Positions 1 to 6,627 of a stretch of 7,194 nt of DNA are shown piece by piece. Both the position numbers and the translations under genes were made by a program. This stretch comes from Pseudomonadota bacterium (GTDB lineage Bacteria > Pseudomonadota > Gammaproteobacteria > Burkholderiales > Burkholderiaceae_B), in NCBI GenBank assembly GCA_023386765.1, contig JAEWJD010000326.1:1-7194 (forward strand). Direction: 5' to 3'. A model generated the notes under the pieces. The model saw nothing but the letters and a program-made list of their open reading frames with translations, did not search any database and was not told where the DNA came from. The first letter of the stretch is position 1. Every line of letters begins with the position of its first letter.

Positions 1-146
<146 letters not shown>

Positions 147-956
147 AGGGCGCTCCTCGCTGGGGCGCTACGAGTCCCTGAATGACCTGCGTCTCGGGCT
201 GTACGGCCTGCGCCCGGACCTGGTCTTTCTGCAGGAAGTGCAGGGCCGCAACGAAAGCAGCTCCTTTTTGCATGCCCAGCATGAATCGCTGGGCGCGGCG
301 TTGCGCCTGAACGTGGCCTATGGCCGCAATGCCGTGCGCACCGATACCGACCACGGTAACGCGCTGCTCTCGCGCTACACCATCCTGGATCACTACAACC
401 AGGACATCTCCGATCACCGTCTGGAACAGCGCGGCCTGCTGCATGCGCGCATCGACGTCAACGGCACCGAGGTCCATTGCCTGGTCGTGCACCTGGGGCT
501 GTTCGCCAGCAGCCGCCAGCGTCAGATACAGGCCCTGATCGATCGCATCCGGGAGACCGTGCCCGACGATGCGCCACTGCTGATCGCGGGCGATTTCAAC
601 GACTGGGGCGACAAGCTCGCGCCGCTGTTCGTGCAACAGCTCAGTCTCTACGAAGTGTTCTCGTATGCGCCGCGCAGTTCGGGCGGCGAGTTGCCGCGCC
701 TGCGCGATTCGATGCGCAAGCTCACCAATGTGCTGCGCGGCGTGCCGGGCAACGCGGCCGTCTTCGAGCGCAGCAACCAGCTTGGCATGGGCGGGGCCTA
801 TTGTCCGTTGCCGCCGCCGCGCACCTTCCCTGCCGTTTTCCCGTGGTTCCGCCTGGACCGCATCTACCAGCGCGGCTTCGCGGTGCGTAGCGCGCGCGTG
901 CTGCGCGGGCGTCAGTGGGCCAAGTTGTCCGACCACGCCCCCTTGCTCACGGAGCT

Positions 957-960
957 GGAG
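957..960 (+). promoter_or_regulatory. Ribosome binding site deciding the clsB start
   Basis: GGAG ends 5 nt before the GTG at 966, inside the last codons of the preceding gene. This favours the GTG over the in-frame ATG at 915, which would put 17 extra residues deep inside the upstream gene. The GTGA overlap implies translational coupling of the two proteins. Confidence 0.65.
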
Positions 961-965
961 TTGCC

Positions 966-2153
966 GTGAGCGCCACGTCCGGCCGTCTGGCGTGGACGGA
1001 CGGCAATGCCATCGAGCTGCTGCATAACGGGGCGGAATTCTTCCCTTCCCTGTGCGCGGCCATCGAGGGCGCGCAGCACAGCATCCATCTCGAAACCTAT
1101 ATCTTCCGCCTGGATCGCAGCGGCCTGGTCGTGCTGCAGGCCCTGGAGCGTGCTGCGCGCCGGGGGGTACGGCTGCGGTTGGTGCTCGATGGCTTCGGCA
1201 GCGCCACCAGCGCCGAGACGGTGGTGCAGCGCCTGCGCGCCGTGGGTGGTCAATGCCGGATCTATCGGCCCGAGCCGAGCCGGCTGGGCTGGCTGAAATT
1301 CTCGCGCCGGCGGCTGCGCCGCCTGCATCGCAAGGTGGCGGTGATCGATGGCCGTATCGCCTTCGTGGGCGGCATCAACATCGTCGATGACCATGACGAT
1401 GCCGATCCGGCCCAGGTCGCTGCCCGGCGGGATTACGCGGTGCGTGTCGAAGGCCCGTTGGTGGCTCAGGCACGGCAGGCCCAGGCCTCGCTGTGGCTGC
1501 GCCTGAACTGGGCGCGTCATCCCGGGCTCTGGCGTCACGGCCTGGGCCGGCAGGATGCGGCTTGCGGCCAGGGGCCTTTGCGTGCGGCCCTGGTGCTGCG
1601 CGACAACCTGCGCTATCGCCGCACCTTCGAGCGTATCTATCTCGCTGGCATCGACAATGCGCAGAGTGAGATCCTCATCGCCAATGCCTACTTCTTTCCC
1701 GGTCGGCGCTTTCGCGAGGCGCTGCTGCGGGCGGCCGCGCGCGGTCTGCGGGTGCGCCTGCTGCTGCAGGGAAAGCCCGATTACTACCTGCAGTATTTCG
1801 CCACCCGGGCGCTCTATGAGCCGCTCCTGCAGGCCGGCATCGAGATCTATGAGTACATGCCTTCGGGCCTGCATGCCAAGGTGGCGGTGATCGACGGCAT
1901 TGCCGCCGTGGGGTCTTCCAATCTGGATCCTTTCAGCCTGCTGCTGGCACGCGAAGCCAATGTGCTGGTCGATGATGCCGCCTTTGCGCAGCGCCTGCAG
2001 GCCAGCCTGGAGCAGGTCATCGACGCGGGCGGGCAGCGCGTGCGCGCCAGCGCCTACCACCGGCGTGGCTGGTGGCGGCGTGCGGGCGATGCCCTGGCCT
2101 ATCGGGTGCTGCGGCTGGCAGCGGCCTTGACCGGCCGGCGTGACGACTACTGA
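966..2153 (+). CDS. clsB: Cardiolipin synthase, ClsB type (phospholipase D superfamily)
   Basis: This 395-residue protein (from GTG 966) has two phospholipase D half-sites. The first HKD motif is H121-x-K123-x4-D128, followed by a GGIN stretch. The second is H303-x-K305-x4-D310, followed by GSSNLDP. Both catalytic sets are complete. Enzymes of this family join phosphatidyl groups to make cardiolipin at the cytoplasmic membrane; E. coli ClsB can use phosphatidylglycerol and also shows phosphatidyl-transfer activity with glycerol. There is no N-terminal pair of membrane helices as in ClsA, and the length is close to E. coli ClsB (413). The gene overlaps the YbhP-like gene by 4 bp (GTGA), so co-translation is likely. 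The ybhN-type membrane protein that follows in E. coli is absent; instead a convergent gene overlaps its 3' end by 7 bp. Assignment to the Cls family is firm; the ClsB subtype rests on architecture and the ybhP pairing. Confidence 0.9.
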   Translation: MSATSGRLAWTDGNAIELLHNGAEFFPSLCAAIEGAQHSIHLETYIFRLDRSGLVVLQALERAARRGVRLRLVLDGFGSATSAETVVQRLRAVGGQCRIYRPEPSRLGWLKFSRRRLRRLHRKVAVIDGRIAFVGGINIVDDHDDADPAQVAARRDYAVRVEGPLVAQARQAQASLWLRLNWARHPGLWRHGLGRQDAACGQGPLRAALVLRDNLRYRRTFERIYLAGIDNAQSEILIANAYFFPGRRFREALLRAAARGLRVRLLLQGKPDYYLQYFATRALYEPLLQAGIEIYEYMPSGLHAKVAVIDGIAAVGSSNLDPFSLLLAREANVLVDDAAFAQRLQASLEQVIDAGGQRVRASAYHRRGWWRRAGDALAYRVLRLAAALTGRRDDY

Positions 2154-3025
2154 CGCTTGCGGCGCGGGCCGACCAGCCCGAGCGACAGGGCCGTACCGGC
2201 CAGGATGACGGCTGCGCCCAGCAGCATATTGCGGCTGACCGACTCGCCCAGCAGGGTGGCGCCCCAGAAGACCCCGAAGATGGGCACCAGGAAGGTCACG
2301 CTGACCGCTGCCGTAGGGCCGATCGAGGCGATCAGGCGAAAGAAAGATACATACGCGATGCCGGTACACAGCACGGCCAGCAGGATGGTGGCGCTCCAGG
2401 CCTGCCAGGACACCGGCTCGGCGGGCCAGCTCAGGATGGCCAGCGGCAGCAGCACGGCGGCCGCACCCAACATGCTGCCGGTGGCGTTGGCCAGCGCGTC
2501 CACCCCGGTCAGATAGCGTTTGGTCCAGTTGGCCGCGATGCCGTAGCAAAGCGGTGCGGCAATGGCCGCCAGCACCGCGGGGCCGGTGCCCCCTTGCTGG
2601 AAGTCCAGTTTGTTCCAGACCAGCACCACGATGCCCGAGAAGGCGATCATCAGGCCCACCGTACGCAAGGCCGGCAGACGGTCGCGCAGCCACAGCCAGC
2701 CGATCACCGCTCCCCACACCGGGGTGACGGCATTGGCCACCGACAGAAAGCCGGCACCCAGCGACTGGGCCGCGTAGGCGTAGAGCAGAAAGGGCAGGGC
2801 GCTGTTGAACACACCCACGCCCAGGATGGCCTTCCAGTGGCGCGCCATGACGCCCAGGCGCCGGCGCGCAATGGCCAGCGGCAGCAGCACCAGGGCGGCC
2901 AGGCCGACGCGCAACTCCATCAGCGCGGCCGGGCCGAACTCGGGCACGGCCAGGCGCATGAAAATGAAGGAGGCCCCCCAGACGGCGGCCAGACCGAGCA
3001 GTTCGAGCAGATCGCGGCGTTGCAT
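2147..3025 (-). CDS. EamA/DMT-family transporter (ten-helix drug/metabolite exporter type)
   Basis: This 292-residue, strongly hydrophobic protein has two tandem EamA repeats (about residues 8-135 and 150-285). Each repeat ends in the family signature, a proline-led helix, an acidic residue and then a glycine-rich helix: TPVWGAVIGWLWLRDRL in the first (with D in place of the usual E) and VPIFGVFWGATLLGES in the second. Length and pattern fit the usual ten transmembrane helices of inner-membrane DMT carriers, ending in a short basic tail (RRKRQ). These proteins export amino acids, metabolites or drugs; nothing here reveals the substrate. ATG 3025 lies one nucleotide after the stop of the upstream MFS gene and has no clear Shine-Dalgarno, so translation probably depends on coupling. 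Its 3' end overlaps the convergent clsB end by 7 bp. Family assignment is firm, substrate unknown. Confidence 0.92.
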   Translation of the reverse strand: MQRRDLLELLGLAAVWGASFIFMRLAVPEFGPAALMELRVGLAALVLLPLAIARRRLGVMARHWKAILGVGVFNSALPFLLYAYAAQSLGAGFLSVANAVTPVWGAVIGWLWLRDRLPALRTVGLMIAFSGIVVLVWNKLDFQQGGTGPAVLAAIAAPLCYGIAANWTKRYLTGVDALANATGSMLGAAAVLLPLAILSWPAEPVSWQAWSATILLAVLCTGIAYVSFFRLIASIGPTAAVSVTFLVPIFGVFWGATLLGESVSRNMLLGAAVILAGTALSLGLVGPRRKRQ

Positions 3026-3026
3026 G

Positions 3027-4451
3027 TTAGTTGCGGCGTGCCCGCCGGGTGACGACGTTTTTCATCTTGACCCGGTGGGCGATCACGGCCGCCGCCAGCG
3101 ACAGGACCACACACAACCCCAGGCCGATGCGCACCCCGTGCAGCACCGAGGTGTGCGAGATGGCGATGCCCACCAGTGCGGTGCCGGCGGCGCTGCCGAT
3201 GGCGCGCGTGGTCTGCACCAGGGCCGAGGCCACGCCTAGATCGCGCTGTTCGCTCAGCATCTGCATGAACAGCGTCAGGTTGGGCAGCAGAAAGCCCAGC
3301 GCCGTGCCATTGACGGAGAAGGCCAGCAGAATCCAGTAAACCGAGGTGCCTTCGCCGGTGGCCAGCACCATGAGCGAGCCCACCGCCAGCATCAGGGCGC
3401 CGAACACCATGAGGCGCTGGGGCTCGGACTGCTTGGGGAAAAGCCGGCCGTTGATGATGCTGCCCAGGGAAATCGCTGCCACCAGCGGGGTCAGCAGCAG
3501 GCCTGCTTCGCTGGGGCTGTAGTGCAGCACCTTCTGCAGCAGCAGCGGCGCGTAGAAAATCTGGATGAACATGGTCGCGCCGACCGCCACTGCCGCCAGG
3601 TTGAGCAGACGCGGTTCGGCGCCGGACAGGATCCGCAGCGGAAAAATCGGCGAAGCGACGCGGCGTTCGTAAGGCACCAGACAGGCAATGGCGATCAGGC
3701 CGGCCAGCGCCAGGCCGGCGGCCAGCATGGGCTGGGCGCGGTCGCCCGGCGCGAAGGCCAGCTCCATGGCGGCCAGCGGTGCGCCCACCACCACGATGAG
3801 CAGCAGCCCGCCCAACCAGTCGATCTTGCGCCCCTGCGTATGCATGGGCCGGATACGGGGGAAATAGCGCGCCAGCAGAAACAGCGCCACCAGGGCGGCG
3901 ATCGGGGCGATGAAGAAGGCCGCGCGCCAGCCCAGGGCCTGCGTGGCCGCGCCACCCAGTACCGGGCCGATGCCGCTGGCCATGGCGAAGGCGGCGGACA
4001 CCAGTGCCATCCAGCGCACCCGTTCGCGTGCATCCGGGAACAGGTCGGCCGGCGCGGCAAAGGCGGTGGCTGTCATCATGCCGCCGCCGATGCCCTGTAG
4101 GGTGCGAAAGGCGATCAACTGCTCCATGGATTGCGACAGGCCACAGGCGATCGAGCCCAGCGCCACCACGGATACCGAGATCAGCATCAGGGGCTTGCGG
4201 CCGAACAGATCGCCCAGGCGCCCGAAAATCATGATGGAGGCGGCCATGGCCAGCAGGTAGCCGGTGCCGACCCAGGCATACAGCGGCATGCCGTTCAGGG
4301 CGACGGCCACGCGCGGCAAGGTGGTGCTGACAATGGTGGAGTCAAAGGCCACCAGGACGACGGTGGATGCGACGCCGGCCATCGCCATCAGAAGATCGCG
4401 GCGAGACCGGCCAGTATCGTTTGATTCGTTTGTAGGAGATTCCTGGCTCAT
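3027..4451 (-). CDS. Major facilitator superfamily exporter, DHA2 (EmrB/QacA-like) family
   Basis: This 474-residue membrane protein shows the MFS motifs of proton-driven drug exporters: FDSTIVSTTLPR with D37 and R47 in the first helix, motif A GRLGDLFGRKPLM (77-89), motif B starting RTLQGIGGG (116-124) and the antiporter motif C GIGPVLGG (160-167). Length, the helix-1 motif and continued hydrophobic segments to a basic C-terminus fit the 14-helix DHA2 group, which extrudes hydrophobic or cationic drugs across the inner membrane. No EmrA-type adaptor or outer-membrane channel gene is adjacent, so it may act alone at the inner membrane. ATG 4451 has no good ribosome site, and the preceding gene ends 30 bp upstream; the next gene starts 1 bp after its stop. 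No regulator is encoded in the window. The substrate cannot be deduced from sequence, and the drug-efflux role is family inference. Confidence 0.92.
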   Translation of the reverse strand: MSQESPTNESNDTGRSRRDLLMAMAGVASTVVLVAFDSTIVSTTLPRVAVALNGMPLYAWVGTGYLLAMAASIMIFGRLGDLFGRKPLMLISVSVVALGSIACGLSQSMEQLIAFRTLQGIGGGMMTATAFAAPADLFPDARERVRWMALVSAAFAMASGIGPVLGGAATQALGWRAAFFIAPIAALVALFLLARYFPRIRPMHTQGRKIDWLGGLLLIVVVGAPLAAMELAFAPGDRAQPMLAAGLALAGLIAIACLVPYERRVASPIFPLRILSGAEPRLLNLAAVAVGATMFIQIFYAPLLLQKVLHYSPSEAGLLLTPLVAAISLGSIINGRLFPKQSEPQRLMVFGALMLAVGSLMVLATGEGTSVYWILLAFSVNGTALGFLLPNLTLFMQMLSEQRDLGVASALVQTTRAIGSAAGTALVGIAISHTSVLHGVRIGLGLCVVLSLAAAVIAHRVKMKNVVTRRARRN

Positions 4452-4481
4452 GCCGCGAAGAATATCATCGTCTGGCGGTGC

Positions 4482-5051
4482 TTATTTGAACAGCAGGTGA
4501 TAGCTCACCAGCAGCGCCAGGATCAGCAGCACCGCCACCCAGGACCAGCGCGAGGCGGCCAGCCCCTTGGCGGGCGGCTCGGGCGGCGGCGGCGGTGGCG
4601 CCTGGCGAGGCTGGCGCGCCATGTGGTCGATGAAGCGGGAGAAGAATTTTTCGATCAGGCGGTGGCCGGCCTTGGTCAGGGGGGGGTCACCGAGCGCGGC
4701 CAGCGGGCCGCCGGTCATCACGGCCAGGGTGTAGGCCAGGCGCGTGCCGTGGTCCTTGGGGGTCAGCTGTAATTGGGCGGTACCGATGGCCATGCCGGCG
4801 GCGGCGCCCTTGCCTTCGAATGCCAGCGCCAGGCTTTCGTCGGGCCGTAGATCCGAGAGCAGCACCTCCCCCTCGTATTCGGCTTCCAGGCCGGCTACCG
4901 TGGCGCGCACGGCGATCTGGTATTCGCGCTCGGCGATCTGGGTGACACGGACACAGCCTGGCAGGCAATCCTGCAGGACAGCGGGGTCAAGCAGGGCGTC
5001 CCAGGTCTGCTGCGGCGAGGACGGGATCCATTGGGCATCGGCAGTACGCAT
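4482..5051 (-). CDS. CoxG-like SRPBCC protein with C-terminal membrane anchor
   Basis: This 189-residue protein starts like the CoxG (CO dehydrogenase subunit G) family: a conserved opening with W8, PQQTWDALLDPAVLQDCLPGC, then alternating strands and a long helix (AGHRLIEKFFSRFIDHMA) typical of the SRPBCC lipid- or ligand-binding cup. It continues into a proline-rich linker (about 146-160) and one hydrophobic helix (about 171-187) ending in FK, a tail anchor. CoxG proteins with this layout attach CO dehydrogenase to the membrane and are linked to quinone handling. No cox/cut genes are in the window, so this may be an orphan with another partner. ATG 5051 is chosen over an in-frame ATG at 5126 because AAGGAG lies 6 nt before it and the conserved domain begins right there. 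A C8 run (4679-4686) lies within the coding sequence. It is probably the first gene of a unit with the two transporters. Confidence 0.82.
   Translation of the reverse strand: MRTADAQWIPSSPQQTWDALLDPAVLQDCLPGCVRVTQIAEREYQIAVRATVAGLEAEYEGEVLLSDLRPDESLALAFEGKGAAAGMAIGTAQLQLTPKDHGTRLAYTLAVMTGGPLAALGDPPLTKAGHRLIEKFFSRFIDHMARQPRQAPPPPPPEPPAKGLAASRWSWVAVLLILALLVSYHLLFK
4679..4686 (-). repeat. C8 homopolymer inside the CoxG-like gene
   Basis: Eight consecutive C on the coding strand span the end of D122, P123, P124 and the start of L125. Gain or loss of one base would shift the frame just before the final helix, the proline linker and the membrane anchor. The frame as given is intact. Length is modest, so slippage is possible but not demonstrated. 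Confidence 0.6.
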
Positions 5052-5057
5052 CGCGGT

Positions 5058-5063
5058 CTCCTT
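5058..5063 (-). promoter_or_regulatory. Ribosome binding site of the CoxG-like gene
   Basis: AAGGAG on the minus strand sits 6 nt before ATG 5051. It is the strongest Shine-Dalgarno in the window and settles this start against the longer reading from 5126. Confidence 0.8.
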
Positions 5064-5164
5064 GCGATCCGTGCCCGCCGCCCCGTTCTGCGCGGGAGTG
5101 GCGCGGGCCGTGGAAGGCCGTGGCAAGGCCTGGCTGGCCTGCTTTCTGGCCTGTTTCCCGACCT

Positions 5165-5193
5165 ATTGTGCGCCCAAACCCGGTGGGTGTCAC
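5165..5193 (-). promoter_or_regulatory. Candidate sigma70 promoter for the CoxG-MFS-DMT unit
   Basis: On the minus strand GTGACA (5193-5188, five of six matches to TTGACA) is followed after 17 bp by CACAAT (5170-5165, four of six matches to TATAAT). Transcription would start near 5158 and leave a leader of about 105 nt. The -35 box overlaps the stop codon of the upstream ligase-like gene. Read-through from that gene is a possible alternative source of transcript. The remainder of the 138-bp gap (5052-5189) holds short GGCCGTGG-type direct repeats and no convincing terminator. Confidence 0.4.
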
Positions 5194-6440
5194 GGCAAGG
5201 GCCGCGGTACGGTGGCGGACCGTGGACTGGACAGCGCGGCGAACAGCGCGATCAGCATGGCGTACAGGCCGACCGTGCGCATGCCCCGGAACATGTGTTC
5301 GCTCAGCCCGAAGATGGCGAAACCCAGGCAGACGCACAGGCCCATGGCGGCGGCCGCGCGTACCGGCTGGGGCCAGCGGCGGTGCAGGCGGCGCGCGAAC
5401 ACCACGCCGGGCAGCAGGTAGAGCAGCAGCAGCGCCAGACCGCCGGGTGCCCCGTATTGGGCCAGCGCATCGAGCATATCGTTGTGGGGTTCCCCGAAGT
5501 TCTCGGCGACGTAGGCCGAGACCTGGCCCTCGGCGCTGCGCGCCTGCAGGTGGGCAGGAAAGCCGGTGGGCCAGCCACCGGCGACCGGATGCTCGGCCAG
5601 CATGGCCCAGGCCGAGCGCCAGAGCTGCACGCGGATGCAGATGGACGTGTCGGCCACGGGGTCGCGTTCGCATTCCTGGTATTGGGTCACGCCCTCCTGG
5701 ACGCGGTCGCGCAGGGCCGGGCTGAGCGAGCCCAGGGCCAGCAGGCCCGCCAGGATCACGGCCAGGGCGCCGGCCAGGCGCAGCGGCCGGCGGGCGGGCG
5801 CATAGACCGCCAGCCCCAGCAGCACGAAGACCGGCAGGGCCAGCCAGCCGCTGCGGGTCTGGGTCAGGATGAAGGCCGCGAAGGTGACCAGCAGGGTCAG
5901 GCTCTTGAAGATCGCCTCGGCGCGCCGATAGCGCGTCAGGCGCCAACTGAAGGAAAACAGGCTGATCATGGCGAACAGCAGCAGCAGGTTGCCGTAGCCG
6001 ACCGCGTTGTACTCGGTGGTGACCGGGCGTTCGCCCGGGTGGCGGATGATGAGGCTTGCCAGCACGGCCGCACCGGCCCAGCCGGCGGCCAGCAGGCCCC
6101 ACAGGGCATGTCGCAGGCGCTCGATGCCGCAGGCATGCAGCGCGGCCAGCAGCAGCGGCAGGCCCAGGGCCAGGCGCAGGCCGCGTTCGGCGCCGCTGCC
6201 GGGCCAGTCGCCATGCAGGGCCGCGCTCAGCAGCGTGGCCGCCAGCGGCAGGCTGGCCGCGATCCACAGGAGCCGGAAATCAGCCGGCCGTGGGCCGGGT
6301 TCGCGCGTGGCCAGCACGACGATGCTGCTGAGCAGCGCAAGATAGAAAGCCGCGCTGCCGCCGTTGGCGGTGGTCAGCAGCAGGGGAGGCATGGCGATGA
6401 CCGACAGGATCAGCAGCCAGGAGCAGGCACGGTTCAACAT
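5190..6440 (-). CDS. O-antigen ligase/polymerase-like membrane protein (WaaL/Wzy_C family)
   Basis: This 416-residue polytopic inner-membrane protein has one large hydrophilic loop, roughly 240-325, as in O-antigen ligases and polymerases. Key landmarks are R196 in TQTRSGWLAL, R270 at the start of the RVQLWRSAWAMLAEHPVAGGW segment, and H319 in EPHNDMLDALAQYG. Their spacing closely matches the essential Arg/Arg/His set reported for E. coli WaaL. The loop also carries C257 and C268, which could form a disulfide in the periplasm. WaaL joins undecaprenyl-linked glycan to lipid A-core; Wzy polymerises repeat units, and the two are hard to separate by sequence. ATG 6440 is chosen because the first membrane helix follows directly. 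The upstream in-frame ATG at 6503 lies inside the -10 box, and a longer reading to 6725 runs into the divergent gene. The start lacks a Shine-Dalgarno. Divergence from rfbB supports a surface-glycan role. Confidence 0.85.
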   Translation of the reverse strand: MLNRACSWLLILSVIAMPPLLLTTANGGSAAFYLALLSSIVVLATREPGPRPADFRLLWIAASLPLAATLLSAALHGDWPGSGAERGLRLALGLPLLLAALHACGIERLRHALWGLLAAGWAGAAVLASLIIRHPGERPVTTEYNAVGYGNLLLLFAMISLFSFSWRLTRYRRAEAIFKSLTLLVTFAAFILTQTRSGWLALPVFVLLGLAVYAPARRPLRLAGALAVILAGLLALGSLSPALRDRVQEGVTQYQECERDPVADTSICIRVQLWRSAWAMLAEHPVAGGWPTGFPAHLQARSAEGQVSAYVAENFGEPHNDMLDALAQYGAPGGLALLLLYLLPGVVFARRLHRRWPQPVRAAAAMGLCVCLGFAIFGLSEHMFRGMRTVGLYAMLIALFAALSSPRSATVPRPLP

Positions 6441-6501
6441 GACGCGGGGGGAGGATTCGGAAAGGCGGGCAGGCGGCGCTGGCCAGCGGCCGCGCTGCCG
6501 C

Positions 6502-6507
6502 ATTATA
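6502..6507 (-). promoter_or_regulatory. -10 box of the ligase-like gene
   Basis: A perfect TATAAT on the minus strand lies 62 nt before ATG 6440 and predicts a start of transcription near 6495. No recognisable -35 hexamer is found at 16-18 bp; that position falls in a CCCCG-TGG-CGGGG inverted repeat (6519-6531). An activator-dependent promoter is one explanation. Confidence 0.5.
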
Positions 6508-6544
6508 GGGAATCCGCCCCCCGTGGCGGGGCTGTCTTGGGGCC

Positions 6545-6571
6545 GTCCGGGGCCGGGCGGCCCGGCCGGAC
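6545..6571. repeat. GC-rich inverted repeat in the divergent promoter region
   Basis: GGCCGGGC (6551-6558) and GCCCGGCC (6560-6567) are perfect inverted copies around a single G. GTCC (6545-6548) and GGAC (6568-6571) extend the symmetry to 12 pairs with a 2-nt bulge. It ends 4 nt before the rfbB -10 box and covers its -35 position, so it could be an operator or a cruciform. It is not followed by a T run, so it is unlikely to be a terminator. Confidence 0.55.
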
Positions 6572-6575
6572 TGGC

Positions 6576-6581
6576 TACAAT
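6576..6581 (+). promoter_or_regulatory. -10 box of rfbB
   Basis: TACAAT (five of six matches to TATAAT) within GGCTACAATG lies 46 nt before the rfbB start, predicting transcription from about 6588. No -35 hexamer is visible at the right distance; the inverted repeat occupies that place. Confidence 0.45.
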
Positions 6582-6627
6582 GTCTGGCGGCGGCCGCCCC
6601 GGTTGCCGCGTTGCGGTTCCTGCACTC

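Noticed and set aside
915..968. ATG 915 as the clsB start
   Set aside because: It would add 17 residues of unrelated composition inside the upstream gene. GTG 966 has a well-spaced GGAG and gives a standard stop/start overlap.
2122..2136. CGGCC...GGCCG repeat near the clsB end as a terminator
   Set aside because: The stem is only 5 bp, lies inside the coding region and has no following T run.
912..2717. Long minus-strand open frame (601 codons) opposite clsB and part of the DMT gene
   Set aside because: It is antisense to a gene with complete catalytic motifs and has low-complexity Arg/Ala/Gly/Gln-rich composition with no recognisable domain. It is an effect of high GC.
4452..4500. Separate promoter for the MFS gene in the AT-richer 30-bp gap
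   Set aside because: The best -35/-10 pair (TTCAAA, 17 bp, TGATAT) matches poorly, so shared transcription with the CoxG-like gene is simpler.
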